From Actimicrobium sp035984655 (GTDB taxonomy: Bacteria > Pseudomonadota > Gammaproteobacteria > Burkholderiales > Burkholderiaceae_D), in NCBI RefSeq assembly GCF_035984655.1, contig NZ_JAXCHT010000004.1, positions 124,001 through 188,000 on the forward strand: 64,000 nt of DNA, written 5' to 3'. Under the pieces are notes generated by a model. That model was not told where the DNA came from. It searched no databases and saw only the letters and a list, made by a program, of their open reading frames with translations. The translations under genes and the position numbers were made by a program. This document shows, piece by piece, positions 9,097 to 17,548 of this stretch. How positions within the stretch are numbered: position 1 is the first letter of the stretch; each line of letters opens with the position of its first letter.

Positions 9097-10455
9097 TTAT
9101 TTTTGAAGCTTGGTAGGCCGTTGCCAGCCGTCAAGCGTGACTTGTTTGCTGCGCGACAACGTGAGTTTGCCGGCCGGTGCGTCTTTTGTGAGCGTGGTGC
9201 CGGCACCGAGCGTGGCGCCGGCGCCGACACGCACTGGCGCCACCAGTTGGGTATCACTGCCGATGAAGGCATCGTCTTCAATGATGGTGCGGGATTTGTT
9301 GACGCCGTCGTAATTGCAGGTAATGGTCCCGGCGCCGATATTGACGCGCGCGCCGATGGTGGCGTCGCCGATGTAGGCCAGATGATTGGCCTTGCTGCCG
9401 TTGCCGATCTGGCTGTTTTTGATTTCGACGAAATTGCCGACATGCGCGCCTTCGCCGAGTGTCGTGCCGGGCCGCAGCCGCGCATACGGGCCGATGACGG
9501 CGGCAGCGCCAACGACGGCGTCGTCAATGTGGCAGAACGGCTTGATCTGCGCGCCGTTGCCGATGCGGGCCTGGCGAATCACACAGTGCGCGCCGACGCT
9601 CACGTTGTCGGCCAGCACGACATCACCTTCAAAGATGCAGCCGACATCGATGGTGACATCGCGCCCGCACACCAGCGTGCCGCGCACATCGAGGCGCGCC
9701 GGATCGGCCAGCGTGACGCCCTGTTCAAGCAGTTGGTTGGCCAGGTTGCGTTGGAAGATCCGTTCCAGCTCCGCCAGTTGCACCTTGCTGTTGACGCCAA
9801 GCGTCTCCCAGATCGCGCCAGGCTGGGCCGAGTGGACCGGAACGCCGTCTGCAACGGCACAGGCGACGATGTCGGTGAGGTAGTACTCGCCCTGGGCGTT
9901 GTTGTTCGACAACGAGGCCAGCCAGCGTTTCAGATGCGGCGTCGGTGCGATCAGGATGCCGGTATTGATTTCGGTCAGTGCGCGTTCGGCCTCGGTGGCG
10001 TCCTTTTGTTCGGCGATGCGCACGATCTTGCCGTCCTCGCGCACCATGCGTCCGTAGCCGGTCGGGTCCGGCATGTCGACGGTGAGGATTGCCAGGGAGC
10101 CGGGCGCGGCACACGCCAGCAATTTTTTCAGTGATGCGCTGGTGGTCAGGGGCACATCGCCGTACAGGACAAGCGTGGGCGTATCATCATCCAGGAAGGG
10201 CAGCGCCTGCATCACTGCATGGCCGGTTCCCAGTTGCGGTTCCTGCTTGGCAAAGACGATGTCGGTAGCCGCAAAGGCCGCTGGCACCGCGTCACCGCCG
10301 TGACCGTAGATGATGCACAGGCGCGTTGGGGACAAGGTGCGTGCGGTATCGACTACATGACCCAGCAAGGACTTGCCGGCAAGAGGATGGAGTACCTTGG
10401 GGAGCGCGGATTGCATGCGTTTGCCCATGCCGGCTGCGAGGATGACAACGTTCAT
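9097..10455 (-). CDS. glmU: Bifunctional GlcN-1-P acetyltransferase / GlcNAc-1-P uridyltransferase
   Basis: A 452-residue enzyme for the last two steps to UDP-GlcNAc. The N-terminal uridyltransferase domain starts MNVVILAAGMGKRM, the nucleotidyltransferase signature, followed by ALPKVLHPLAGKSLL; YGDVPLT carries the metal-binding Asp. The C-terminal left-handed beta helix is visible as hexapeptide repeats (about residues 250-430), with the acetyl-CoA region near NYDGVNKSRTIIEDDAFIGS. The frame is open upstream to 10584, but the fold begins exactly at MNVV. The promoter must lie between this start and the divergent lipoprotein gene, only 34 bp away, or within that gene. Confidence 0.97.
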   Translation of the reverse strand: MNVVILAAGMGKRMQSALPKVLHPLAGKSLLGHVVDTARTLSPTRLCIIYGHGGDAVPAAFAATDIVFAKQEPQLGTGHAVMQALPFLDDDTPTLVLYGDVPLTTSASLKKLLACAAPGSLAILTVDMPDPTGYGRMVREDGKIVRIAEQKDATEAERALTEINTGILIAPTPHLKRWLASLSNNNAQGEYYLTDIVACAVADGVPVHSAQPGAIWETLGVNSKVQLAELERIFQRNLANQLLEQGVTLADPARLDVRGTLVCGRDVTIDVGCIFEGDVVLADNVSVGAHCVIRQARIGNGAQIKPFCHIDDAVVGAAAVIGPYARLRPGTTLGEGAHVGNFVEIKNSQIGNGSKANHLAYIGDATIGARVNIGAGTITCNYDGVNKSRTIIEDDAFIGSDTQLVAPVRVGAGATLGAGTTLTKDAPAGKLTLSRSKQVTLDGWQRPTKLQK

Positions 10456-10489
10456 AGGTGCCTGGTTGAAAAAACTACAAAATTCTAAC

Positions 10490-11371
10490 ATGCGACCCGC
10501 GCGTCTCAGGTGGCTGAGGATCGCGTTGTTGTTCCTGATCGTCGGGGTGAGCGGATGCAGCCTGCTGCGTATCTCGTACAACAACGGCGAATCGCTGACC
10601 TACTGGTGGCTCGACACCTACGTTGACTTCGAACCCGAGCAACGCGCCATGGTCCGTGGCCGGATTAATGAACTGTTCGCCTGGCATCGCGAAACGCGCT
10701 TGCCTGTCTATGCGCGGTTGCTGACGGGATTCGAGCGTCGCCTGCAAGCCGAAGCAGGGCCAGTGGAAATGGCAGCCGACTACCTGACGCTGAAGAACGA
10801 ATCCATTGCCGTGATTGACCGCGCGCTGCCGGCGCTGGCGGAGCTGGCACTGTCATTACGGCCTGAGCAAATCGCGCAGGTCGAAAAAAAGTTTGCCTCG
10901 AATGCGAACGCCTATCGTAAGGAATATTTGCTCGGCGATATTGAGAGCCGTCAACGACACCGATTCAAACAATCCTTGAAACAATGCGAGTACTGGTTTG
11001 GTGACTTCAGCGAGGAACAGGAAGCGCAAATTCGCCAGATCTCGGATACGCGGCCGCTCAACAATGAACTGGTGCTGGCCGACATGCTGCAGCGCCAGCG
11101 CACCCTGGTTGCGCTGCTCAAGAGGATCGTCGCTGAAAAGCCGGAGCGCGACACGGTTGTCCAATGGCTGAAGGAATACGCCAGCCTGTATGTGGTGGAG
11201 CGACAGGGCAATGCGGAGTACCAGCGGTTTTATGACACGGCCACGCAAGCACGGCTGGCCATGACCGCGGCAGTCCTCAATCTGACCACCCCAAAGCAAA
11301 AGGCGCATGCCTTGAAGCAGATCCGCGATTGGCAGGCCTTCTTTGCCCGTGTGACGACGCCATCGTCCTGA
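10490..11371 (+). CDS. DUF6279-family lipoprotein
   Basis: A 293-residue predicted outer-membrane or inner-membrane lipoprotein: a charged start MRPARLRWLR, hydrophobic LLFLIVG and lipobox VSGC with the lipidated Cys near residue 22. The sequence right after, RISYNNGESLTYWWLDTYVDF, is characteristic of DUF6279. The rest is almost entirely helical, with the amphipathic pattern typical of this family. No function is known. Upstream in-frame Met codons lie inside the divergent glmU and are not needed. The stop is 1 bp from the convergent DUF6600 gene's stop. No clear Shine-Dalgarno is visible before the ATG. Confidence 0.8.
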   Translation: MRPARLRWLRIALLFLIVGVSGCSLLRISYNNGESLTYWWLDTYVDFEPEQRAMVRGRINELFAWHRETRLPVYARLLTGFERRLQAEAGPVEMAADYLTLKNESIAVIDRALPALAELALSLRPEQIAQVEKKFASNANAYRKEYLLGDIESRQRHRFKQSLKQCEYWFGDFSEEQEAQIRQISDTRPLNNELVLADMLQRQRTLVALLKRIVAEKPERDTVVQWLKEYASLYVVERQGNAEYQRFYDTATQARLAMTAAVLNLTTPKQKAHALKQIRDWQAFFARVTTPSS

Positions 11372-11372
11372 A

Positions 11373-13325
11373 TCAGCGACGGTCTTGCTCGTCGTTGCCG
11401 CGCCGCGCTTCATGTTCGCGCGGTTTCTCGTGCTCCGGCTTTGCGTGCGGGGCGTCGTGGTGCTCTGGCGGCGCTGCCTTGGCGACAGGAGCGACCACTG
11501 GCATTGCAGGCGGAGCGGGACGTTGCGGTGCCGGCACCTCGATGCGGGCAGGGCGCGGGTGCGACTCTTCGTGGCGATCAGACGGACGCATCGCGGGTGC
11601 GGACGGCAGGTGTTGCGGCATTGGCGTGTCGATCCGGGCTGCGCCCTGGCGGACTTCCTCACGGCGCTCGGGTTGGCGTAGTGGCGCTGGCGCGACCGGT
11701 GCCGTAACAGGTTGCGGCGGCCTTGGAACCTCGATGCGCGCACCACCCTGGCGGCCTTCCTCACGATGCTCGGGGCCGCCGACTGTCGGTGTCATGGGCA
11801 AGATGCGTTGCGGTGCCGCGGTCTCGATGCGGTTGCCTTCTGGCTGGCGCGCTACGTCGCGTTGATTCGGTTGTCCCCGCGCTGGCGCAATTGGCGCGCC
11901 CTGGGCCGGAATCGCTGCTGGCGCCGGGCCGAGCCGTCCCGGTGGCGTTTGCATGATGGGTCCGGTCAATGGTGTGCCGCGCTGACGGTAGGCGGGTTGC
12001 GCGGGTGTCGCCACCGCCTGCGGCGCGGTCACTAGTGGCGTCACCGCCGAAATCGGCACCGTGCGCAGCAAACCGGCCTGCTCGGGGTTCAGCTGGGAAG
12101 GCTTCACCAGCACTGTTTTGGACGCGCTGAACTGGTCATGTGGCATGACGGTCAGTGCGCCGTTGACATAGCGATTCTGGTACACCTGCTGACGGCCATC
12201 GCGATCGTGATCGTGGTCGCGGTAGTTGTCGACCTTGCCGTTGATGATGTAGGTGTTGTTTATCTGCTGAATATAGGTCGGCGAGACGCGATACGCGGGT
12301 ACATACGTTTCGCGTGGTGCCAGCGGAAACCAGCCGACGGCGGGAGCCGGGCCATTGCTGAAGCGAACCTGGACGTTGGCGCCGCCGACCCATCCAACCA
12401 GGGCCGGCGCCCAAACCGGACGCGCCGCGCGCTGTCCTGGCGTCCAGCACCAGCGTTGGTCAAGCCAGACCCAGCGCCCATAATGCGACGGTGCGTAGCC
12501 CCAGGGCGCATTGTCGACCCAGGTCCAACCCCACGGCGCAATCCATGTCCAGCGGCCGTCGCGATAGGGCGCCCAGCCTGCCGATACCACGCGCGGTGAC
12601 CAGACCGGACCATACTGGCTGGTATCGCGCCACAGGCCGTGGGCATCGAGCTCTTCATAGCCGGTGGTTTCTTCCGACAGATAGCGCACCGACACCGAGC
12701 GTTCATCCTGGCGATCGCGGGTACTGCTCCAGACATCGAAATCATCGCCCGCATTGGCGCTGCGTAAATCCGTCAGGCGCGGTTCGCCACCGGCAATTTC
12801 GGCGCGGCGTCCTGCGGGAATCGCGAAGCGCCCATTGTCGCCGTCAAAGCTGACCGTCCCCGAATAGACGTTGACGGTGGTGACCGGCGTGTCGTAGCGC
12901 GCATCGACCCGGACGTTGGACGGTTCGGCGAACAGTACGTGTCCTTGCGGGGTGTCGAGTTCGATATCGCGCGCCAGTTCAGCGTTGCGGATATGGAGCG
13001 TCACGCTGCCGCGGTTCAGGCGCAACCGGAAATGTGTGTCGTCGAGTTCAACGATTTCAAGATCGGTATTGCTGTCGAGCCGGATCGCGGCCGAGCCGAC
13101 GCGGAATTCTGCGCGCGCGCCGCCGTCGGTAATCAGGTTGTTGTTCGAGGTGATCGGCCAGTTGAGTGTGGCCGGGTCGGTGTTGCCGCTGACCGTATCG
13201 CGAAAGGTGACCGGACCCTGGGTTGCCGAGATGCGCCCGACGCGGCCGGATGGATCGGCGAAGGCCGAGGCGGACAGGCACGCAAGTGCCAGCAGGAAAA
13301 TTGGTGCGATGGGGCGAAAGTTCAT
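11373..13325 (-). CDS. Secreted FecR-domain / DUF6600 protein with repetitive Pro-rich tail
   Basis: A 650-residue exported protein. Signal peptide residues 1-23 end in ASAFA. Residues about 25-195 look like a FecR-type beta domain (VGRISATQGPVTFRD, NLITDGGARAEFRVG, VNVYSGTVSF). Residues about 215-345 are very Trp-rich with the DUF6600 look (GRWTWIAPWGWTW, WGYAPSHYGRWVW). From about residue 480 on there are four imperfect repeats of 28-35 residues, each carrying ARIEVP/RIDTP-PQ and REE/HEE, closing in a highly charged His/Glu/Lys/Arg tail. The family is common in betaproteobacteria and uncharacterised; a role as an envelope scaffold or binding protein is only a guess. It lies 114 bp downstream of ttcA. 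Confidence 0.75.
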   Translation of the reverse strand: MNFRPIAPIFLLALACLSASAFADPSGRVGRISATQGPVTFRDTVSGNTDPATLNWPITSNNNLITDGGARAEFRVGSAAIRLDSNTDLEIVELDDTHFRLRLNRGSVTLHIRNAELARDIELDTPQGHVLFAEPSNVRVDARYDTPVTTVNVYSGTVSFDGDNGRFAIPAGRRAEIAGGEPRLTDLRSANAGDDFDVWSSTRDRQDERSVSVRYLSEETTGYEELDAHGLWRDTSQYGPVWSPRVVSAGWAPYRDGRWTWIAPWGWTWVDNAPWGYAPSHYGRWVWLDQRWCWTPGQRAARPVWAPALVGWVGGANVQVRFSNGPAPAVGWFPLAPRETYVPAYRVSPTYIQQINNTYIINGKVDNYRDHDHDRDGRQQVYQNRYVNGALTVMPHDQFSASKTVLVKPSQLNPEQAGLLRTVPISAVTPLVTAPQAVATPAQPAYRQRGTPLTGPIMQTPPGRLGPAPAAIPAQGAPIAPARGQPNQRDVARQPEGNRIETAAPQRILPMTPTVGGPEHREEGRQGGARIEVPRPPQPVTAPVAPAPLRQPERREEVRQGAARIDTPMPQHLPSAPAMRPSDRHEESHPRPARIEVPAPQRPAPPAMPVVAPVAKAAPPEHHDAPHAKPEHEKPREHEARRGNDEQDRR

Positions 13326-13439
13326 CGTGTGGCCTTTGGGGAAGCGTGGCGTATGCCGCCGTGGTTGTCATTACACCGCCGTGTCACCCTCTGTGTGTTG
13401 TCAGGTTACAAAGCGTTGCAAGAAACCCCGATGCCCGCT

Positions 13440-14375
13440 TCAGTCAAGCGATCGCAATGTGATCACGCTGGCGGACATGTCTGGTGCCGCGCAAGGCGCT
13501 TCGTCAAAGGCGATATCGCCTTCGGCAACCGGTGCGCCGGTGACCGCCAGATCGGCGAAATTAAACAGCTTGCGGTCCATCAGGTGGGAGGGCGCGACTG
13601 TTGCGAGGGCGGCAAAGATGTTGTCGGTGCGGCCGGGATTTTTCTTGTCCCATTCGCGCAGCATGTTCTTCAACTGCTTGCGCTGCAGGTTCTCCTGGCT
13701 GCCGCACAGGTCGCACGGGATGATCGGAAACTGCTTGATGTCGGCATAGCGCTCGGTGTCGGCTTCCTTGACGTACGCCAACGGTCGGATAACGATGTGT
13801 TTGCCGTCATCCGATTGCAGTTTCGGCGGCATGCTCTTGAGTTTTCCGCCAAAAAACATATTCAGGAAAAACGTCTCCAGGATATCGTCGCGATGATGCC
13901 CCAGTGCGATCTTGGTCGCCCCGAGTTCATCGGCCACGCGATACAGGATGCCGCGGCGCAGTCGGGAGCACAACGAGCAGGTGGTCTTGCCTTCCTCGAT
14001 GACGCGTTTGACGATGCTGTAGGTGTCCTGATTCTCGATATGGAACGGTATCCCGAGTTCGGTCAGGTAGGCGGGCAGGATGTGCTCGGGAAAATTGGGC
14101 TGCTTCTGGTCGAGGTTGACCGCGATGATGTCGAAGTTGATCGGCGCGCGCTCCCGCAGCGTCATGAGGATATCGAGCAACGCGTAGCTGTCCTTGCCAC
14201 CCGACAGGCAGACCATCACCTTGTCGCCGTCCTCGATCATGTTGAAGTCGCCGATGGCCTGGCCAACCTGGCGGCAAAGGCGCTTGTGCAACTTGTTATT
14301 TTCGTAGGTGACCTTTTCGTGCTGCCTTGCCGTCTGATCGACGGGTGGTGCAGCGACTTGCATGGTGGTTGTCAT
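13440..14375 (-). CDS. ttcA: tRNA 2-thiocytidine(32) synthetase
   Basis: A 311-residue cytoplasmic enzyme that thiolates C32 of certain tRNAs using ATP and an iron-sulfur cluster. The PP-loop SGGKDS is at residues 58-63. The two CxxC motifs expected to hold the cluster are CSLC (133-136) and CDLC (221-224), and GHHRDD lies between them. The C-terminal 40 residues after LFNFADL are a variable tail. The start ATG overlaps the folB stop (ATGA), so it is translationally coupled to folB. Confidence 0.96.
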   Translation of the reverse strand: MTTTMQVAAPPVDQTARQHEKVTYENNKLHKRLCRQVGQAIGDFNMIEDGDKVMVCLSGGKDSYALLDILMTLRERAPINFDIIAVNLDQKQPNFPEHILPAYLTELGIPFHIENQDTYSIVKRVIEEGKTTCSLCSRLRRGILYRVADELGATKIALGHHRDDILETFFLNMFFGGKLKSMPPKLQSDDGKHIVIRPLAYVKEADTERYADIKQFPIIPCDLCGSQENLQRKQLKNMLREWDKKNPGRTDNIFAALATVAPSHLMDRKLFNFADLAVTGAPVAEGDIAFDEAPCAAPDMSASVITLRSLD

Positions 14376-14770
14376 GCCAGATCCTTGATGCGAAATACTT
14401 CAACGCCGACCGATTCGCAATCCGGATAGACGTCGGGTTTTTCAGTCGAGACCCGTACCGCGCGCACCTTGGGATGGGCGAGCATGGCCGCGACGACGTC
14501 GTCGCACAACGTTTCCTGCAAATGAATATGGCCGGCAGCGGTGCGCCGCAGGATGGTGCTGCGCATGAAGTCATAGTCGACCACTTCGTCGAGCAAGTCT
14601 TCGGTTGGCGTCGACAGTTCCAGCGGAACGAACAGGTCGACATTGATCAATACGCGCTGCTCGGCTTTTTTTTCAAAGTCATGCACACCGATATTGATGA
14701 ACACTTCGTAGTTGCGCAGAAAAAGACGGCGGCAATTGGCCAGCGCGGGATCGGAAAGGGACGAGGACAT
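14372..14770 (-). CDS. folB: Dihydroneopterin aldolase family protein
   Basis: A 132-residue protein of the FolB fold, acting in folate (pterin) synthesis as dihydroneopterin aldolase/epimerase. Recognisable parts are VFINIGVHDFEKKAEQRVLINVDL near the N-terminus, VDYDFM in the middle and VSTEKPDVYPDCESVGVEV with the catalytic Lys near the C-terminus. The frame is open to 14917, but MSSS at 14770 gives the normal length. It sits between an SDR with a pteridine reductase signature and ttcA, 41 bp after the former and overlapping the latter. Confidence 0.88.
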   Translation of the reverse strand: MSSSLSDPALANCRRLFLRNYEVFINIGVHDFEKKAEQRVLINVDLFVPLELSTPTEDLLDEVVDYDFMRSTILRRTAAGHIHLQETLCDDVVAAMLAHPKVRAVRVSTEKPDVYPDCESVGVEVFRIKDLA

Positions 14771-14811
14771 GGGCACAATCGTTGAGTAATTGGTGAGTAA
14801 CGGATGAATGA

Positions 14812-15588
14812 TTATTGCGCGAGAAACATGACATCGCGCGGCAAGGGAATAAGGTGCTGACCGCCATCGACGATCAGGGTGGTGCCAGTGATTGCACGCG
14901 CATTGGCGACAAAACATACCGCATCGGCAATATCCTGCGGCGTGCTGGAACGTCCCAGCGGAGTCGCAGTATGCGCTTTTGCAAACCCGGCGCCACTCTG
15001 CTCGCCCGAAACAAGGGTGATGCCGGGTGCGACGCCTGCTACACGCAGTCTCGGCGCCAGGGCTTGGGCCAACATTGTCGTGGCCGCCTGCAACGCTGCC
15101 TTCGACAAGGTGTAGGACAAATAGTCAGGATTCAGATTGAATAGTTTCTGGTCCAGCAAATTGATGACAACACCCTGTTCACCGTCGGGAATCACCGCAT
15201 GCAACCCCTGCGCGAGAAGAATGGGTGCGGTCAGGTTGGCGTGCATGTGCCGGTCCAGCAGGCGCGGAGAAAAATCAGCGGCACCATCCTGTTCAAACAA
15301 TGCGGCGCTATTGACGACGCAGCGCAGCCGACGCAGCGGGCCGCAGAGCGCAACGGCCTGCGGAATCATGGCGGCCACGGCGGTGGCGTCGGACAGGTCG
15401 CATTGCAGCGTGAAAGCCTGGCGTCCCAGTTGCGCAATGTCACGCGCGGTGTCTGCGGCCTCGTCAGCCGAGCGCCCGTAGTGCACAATGATGTCCCAGC
15501 CCTGCTCGGCCAGTGCCAGCGCAATGGTGCGGCCGAGCCGCTTGGCCGCGCCAGTGACGAGTGCAACTTTCTGTCGATCCGTGGTCAT
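14812..15588 (-). CDS. Short-chain dehydrogenase, pteridine reductase/FolM-like
   Basis: A 258-residue NAD(P)-dependent reductase. The cofactor motif is TGAAKRLG, which fits the TGxxxRxG variant known from pteridine reductase PTR1 and FolM rather than the usual TGxxxGxG. The catalytic Tyr and Lys are in YLSYTLSK, and the Ser position of classical SDRs is replaced by Asp (INLLDQKLF), also as in PTR1/FolM. With folB directly downstream, reduction of dihydropterin or dihydrofolate is the likely job. Start 15588 (MTTDRQK) is preferred over an in-frame upstream start at 15669, which would reach into the divergent midA-like gene. Confidence 0.85.
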   Translation of the reverse strand: MTTDRQKVALVTGAAKRLGRTIALALAEQGWDIIVHYGRSADEAADTARDIAQLGRQAFTLQCDLSDATAVAAMIPQAVALCGPLRRLRCVVNSAALFEQDGAADFSPRLLDRHMHANLTAPILLAQGLHAVIPDGEQGVVINLLDQKLFNLNPDYLSYTLSKAALQAATTMLAQALAPRLRVAGVAPGITLVSGEQSGAGFAKAHTATPLGRSSTPQDIADAVCFVANARAITGTTLIVDGGQHLIPLPRDVMFLAQ

Positions 15589-15592
15589 AGTC

Positions 15593-15628
15593 GTTGTGCC
15601 TTCTGCCGATCTTTCTAAAATGACACCA
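15593..15628 (+). promoter_or_regulatory. Predicted promoter of the midA-like gene (leaderless)
   Basis: TTGTGC (15594-15599), a 16-base spacer and TAAAAT (15616-15621) end six bases before the ATG at 15628, so the predicted transcript would begin at or within a base or two of the start codon. No Shine-Dalgarno is present, which fits a leaderless mRNA. The whole space to the divergent SDR start is only 39 bp. Confidence 0.45.
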
Positions 15629-16788
15629 TGCAATTGCAACTGCCTGAACCTTCTCCCGACGCGCTGCACGCTTCCCGCTCACTGCAAACACTGATTGCCA
15701 ACGATATTCGCCACAAGTCGGGCTGGATATCGTTTGCCCGGTACATGGAGCTGGCGCTGTATGCGCCCGGGCTCGGGTACTACAGCGGCGGTGCGGCAAA
15801 GCTCGGAAAAGACGGAGATTTTACAACCGCGCCCGAAATCACGCCGCTTTTTGGCGCGACGCTGGCCCGTGCCGTGGCCGAGTTGCTGCCGGCGACGGCG
15901 CCGCAGCTACTCGAATTTGGCGCCGGCACAGGCAAGCTGGCGCTGGACTTGCTGACCGAGTTGACGGCGATGGGGGTCGCAATACATCGCTACTCGATCG
16001 TCGAGGTGTCCAGCGAATTGCGCGCCCGTCAGCAGCAATTGTTGAAGGCTTATCCGCAGGTGGTTTGGCTCGATCAGTTTCCGGCAATGTTCGCTGGCGT
16101 GGTTATCGGCAATGAAGTGCTGGATGCGATGCCCGCACATATCGTCGTAAAAACAGAACATGGCTGGCGCGAGCGAGGCATCGGTCTGTCGGCACGCAAT
16201 TTTGTATTCCGCGACCGGTTGTGTGATCCCGCCATGATTGAACAGATTCCCGAGGCCGACGCTTTGCCGGTCGGCTATCTGACCGAGGTGCACCCGGTCG
16301 CCGCCGGCTTCATGCGCTCACTGTCAGACATGCTGCGCAACGGCCTGGCGGAGTCCGGGCAAGGCAGTGCGGCATTTCTGATCGATTACGGTTTCCCGGC
16401 ACGTGAGTACTATCTTGACCAGCGCGATCACGGCACCTTGATGTGCCATTACAGGCACCATGCGCACGGTGATCCCTTCTTTTTGCCAGGCCTGCAAGAC
16501 ATCACGACCCATGTTGATTTCACCGCGATGGCGCGGGCGGCAATTGACGGCGGGCTCGACCTCCTGGGCTATTTGAGTCAGGCTGCATTTTTGCTCGAAG
16601 CCGGTCTGGGCGATCTGCTGTTGCGTACGCCCGCAGATGATGCGCGCCAATATTTGCCGCAAGCAAATGCTGTGCAGAAGCTGACCTCCCCTGCGGAAAT
16701 GGGTGAACTGTTCAAGGTGCTGGTCGTTGGCACCAAGCTGCGCTTGCCTGAGCGGTTCGAGCGCAACGACCGCAGTCACCGGCTGTGA
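15628..16788 (+). CDS. SAM-dependent methyltransferase, MidA/NDUFAF7 family (DUF185)
   Basis: A 386-residue class I methyltransferase of the family whose mitochondrial member NDUFAF7 methylates an Arg of a complex I subunit; the bacterial target is not established. Typical family segments are WISFARYMELALYAPGLGYY (about 33-52), DGDFTTAPEITPLFG, the SAM loop LLEFGAGTGKLA (about 95-106), VVIGNEVLDAMP and FLIDYGFPAREYY. It diverges from the SDR gene with 39 bp between starts and overlaps the downstream DUF2905 gene by four bases (GTGA). Confidence 0.9.
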   Translation: MQLQLPEPSPDALHASRSLQTLIANDIRHKSGWISFARYMELALYAPGLGYYSGGAAKLGKDGDFTTAPEITPLFGATLARAVAELLPATAPQLLEFGAGTGKLALDLLTELTAMGVAIHRYSIVEVSSELRARQQQLLKAYPQVVWLDQFPAMFAGVVIGNEVLDAMPAHIVVKTEHGWRERGIGLSARNFVFRDRLCDPAMIEQIPEADALPVGYLTEVHPVAAGFMRSLSDMLRNGLAESGQGSAAFLIDYGFPAREYYLDQRDHGTLMCHYRHHAHGDPFFLPGLQDITTHVDFTAMARAAIDGGLDLLGYLSQAAFLLEAGLGDLLLRTPADDARQYLPQANAVQKLTSPAEMGELFKVLVVGTKLRLPERFERNDRSHRL

Positions 16789-16982
16789 TTCGCTGGTTCC
16801 TTGCCATCTTTGTTGCATTGGTGGTGCTTTCTTCCGTGTTGCCGTGGTTGGAAAAAATCGGGTTGGGCAAGTTGCCGGGAGATTTGCGTTTCCGGCTCTT
16901 CGGGAAAACCGTCTTCTTGCCCTTCGCTTCCACTGTCTTGATGTCGCTGGTTTTGGTTGCGGTAGTACGTTTGCTGCGCTGA
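16785..16982 (+). CDS. DUF2905 small membrane protein
   Basis: A 65-residue protein with two transmembrane helices (about 2-22 and 44-63) separated by a short loop LGKLPGDLRFRLFGKT, the DUF2905 hallmark. Function unknown. It begins with GTG overlapping the stop of the methyltransferase gene (GTGA), so its translation is probably coupled to it. Confidence 0.85.
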   Translation: MIRWFLAIFVALVVLSSVLPWLEKIGLGKLPGDLRFRLFGKTVFLPFASTVLMSLVLVAVVRLLR

Positions 16983-17548
16983 CGCCGCCAATGCTTGCCC
17001 TGTTCCCGGTTGCCGTCAAAAGGGACTTGCTTCGATAGAAAGCAGATAAAGCGTCTCCAAATCCTGGGACGCATCCTTGGCGCCAGCATCCTCGGGCGGC
17101 GACGACATGCCGGGATTTCGGAGGTTTCGGCGCTGATCCGCCAGGTCGGGCCCGCCGCTGACAGGGTTCATGAGCTAGCCCGAGCAATTATTGCCTCGAC
17201 CGCAGGTTGGCGACTTGACGAATATGCAAACCGAAAACTTGAAATTCTCGTCCTGTCTTGTGACGGCCGCGCGAATCAATGCCGTCCAAATGAGGAGGCG
17301 CGGTGCTCGCCGGTATCCGTCGTGTGCAACCGGACGACGTTTTGGGTCATGGCAGCGTACTATACTGGCAGGCAGCGCAAATCACCTGTGCTGGCGGTGC
17401 CAGCGCCAACGCGGTGTTCGGGCCAAAGCCGTTATTGCCAGTGATCGGTATTTCCGCAGACTGGCAAGTATGCTGCTTCGTATGGTCGTAACCGGAAGGC
17501 TGTGTACGCAACTGAACGGCATTTTTGTGACATGGTTATTAGGAAAAA
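16983..17548 (+). other. 566-bp region without a supported gene
   Basis: Open frames here (for example 16995-17444) have no recognisable domain, no good ribosome binding site and an unnatural residue mix. TATACT at about 17359 is a possible -10 box, but no good -35 is spaced correctly. TTAGGAAAAA just before 17549 serves as the ribosome binding site of the next gene. I see no RNA gene or mobile element remnant. Confidence 0.5.

Noticed and set aside
9087..9527. N-terminal extension of glmS in the same frame
   Set aside because: It overlaps glmU and would bury the catalytic Cys, which must follow the initiator Met.
16995..17444. 149-residue open frame in the gap after the DUF2905 gene
   Set aside because: No recognisable domain, no Shine-Dalgarno and an implausible residue mix.
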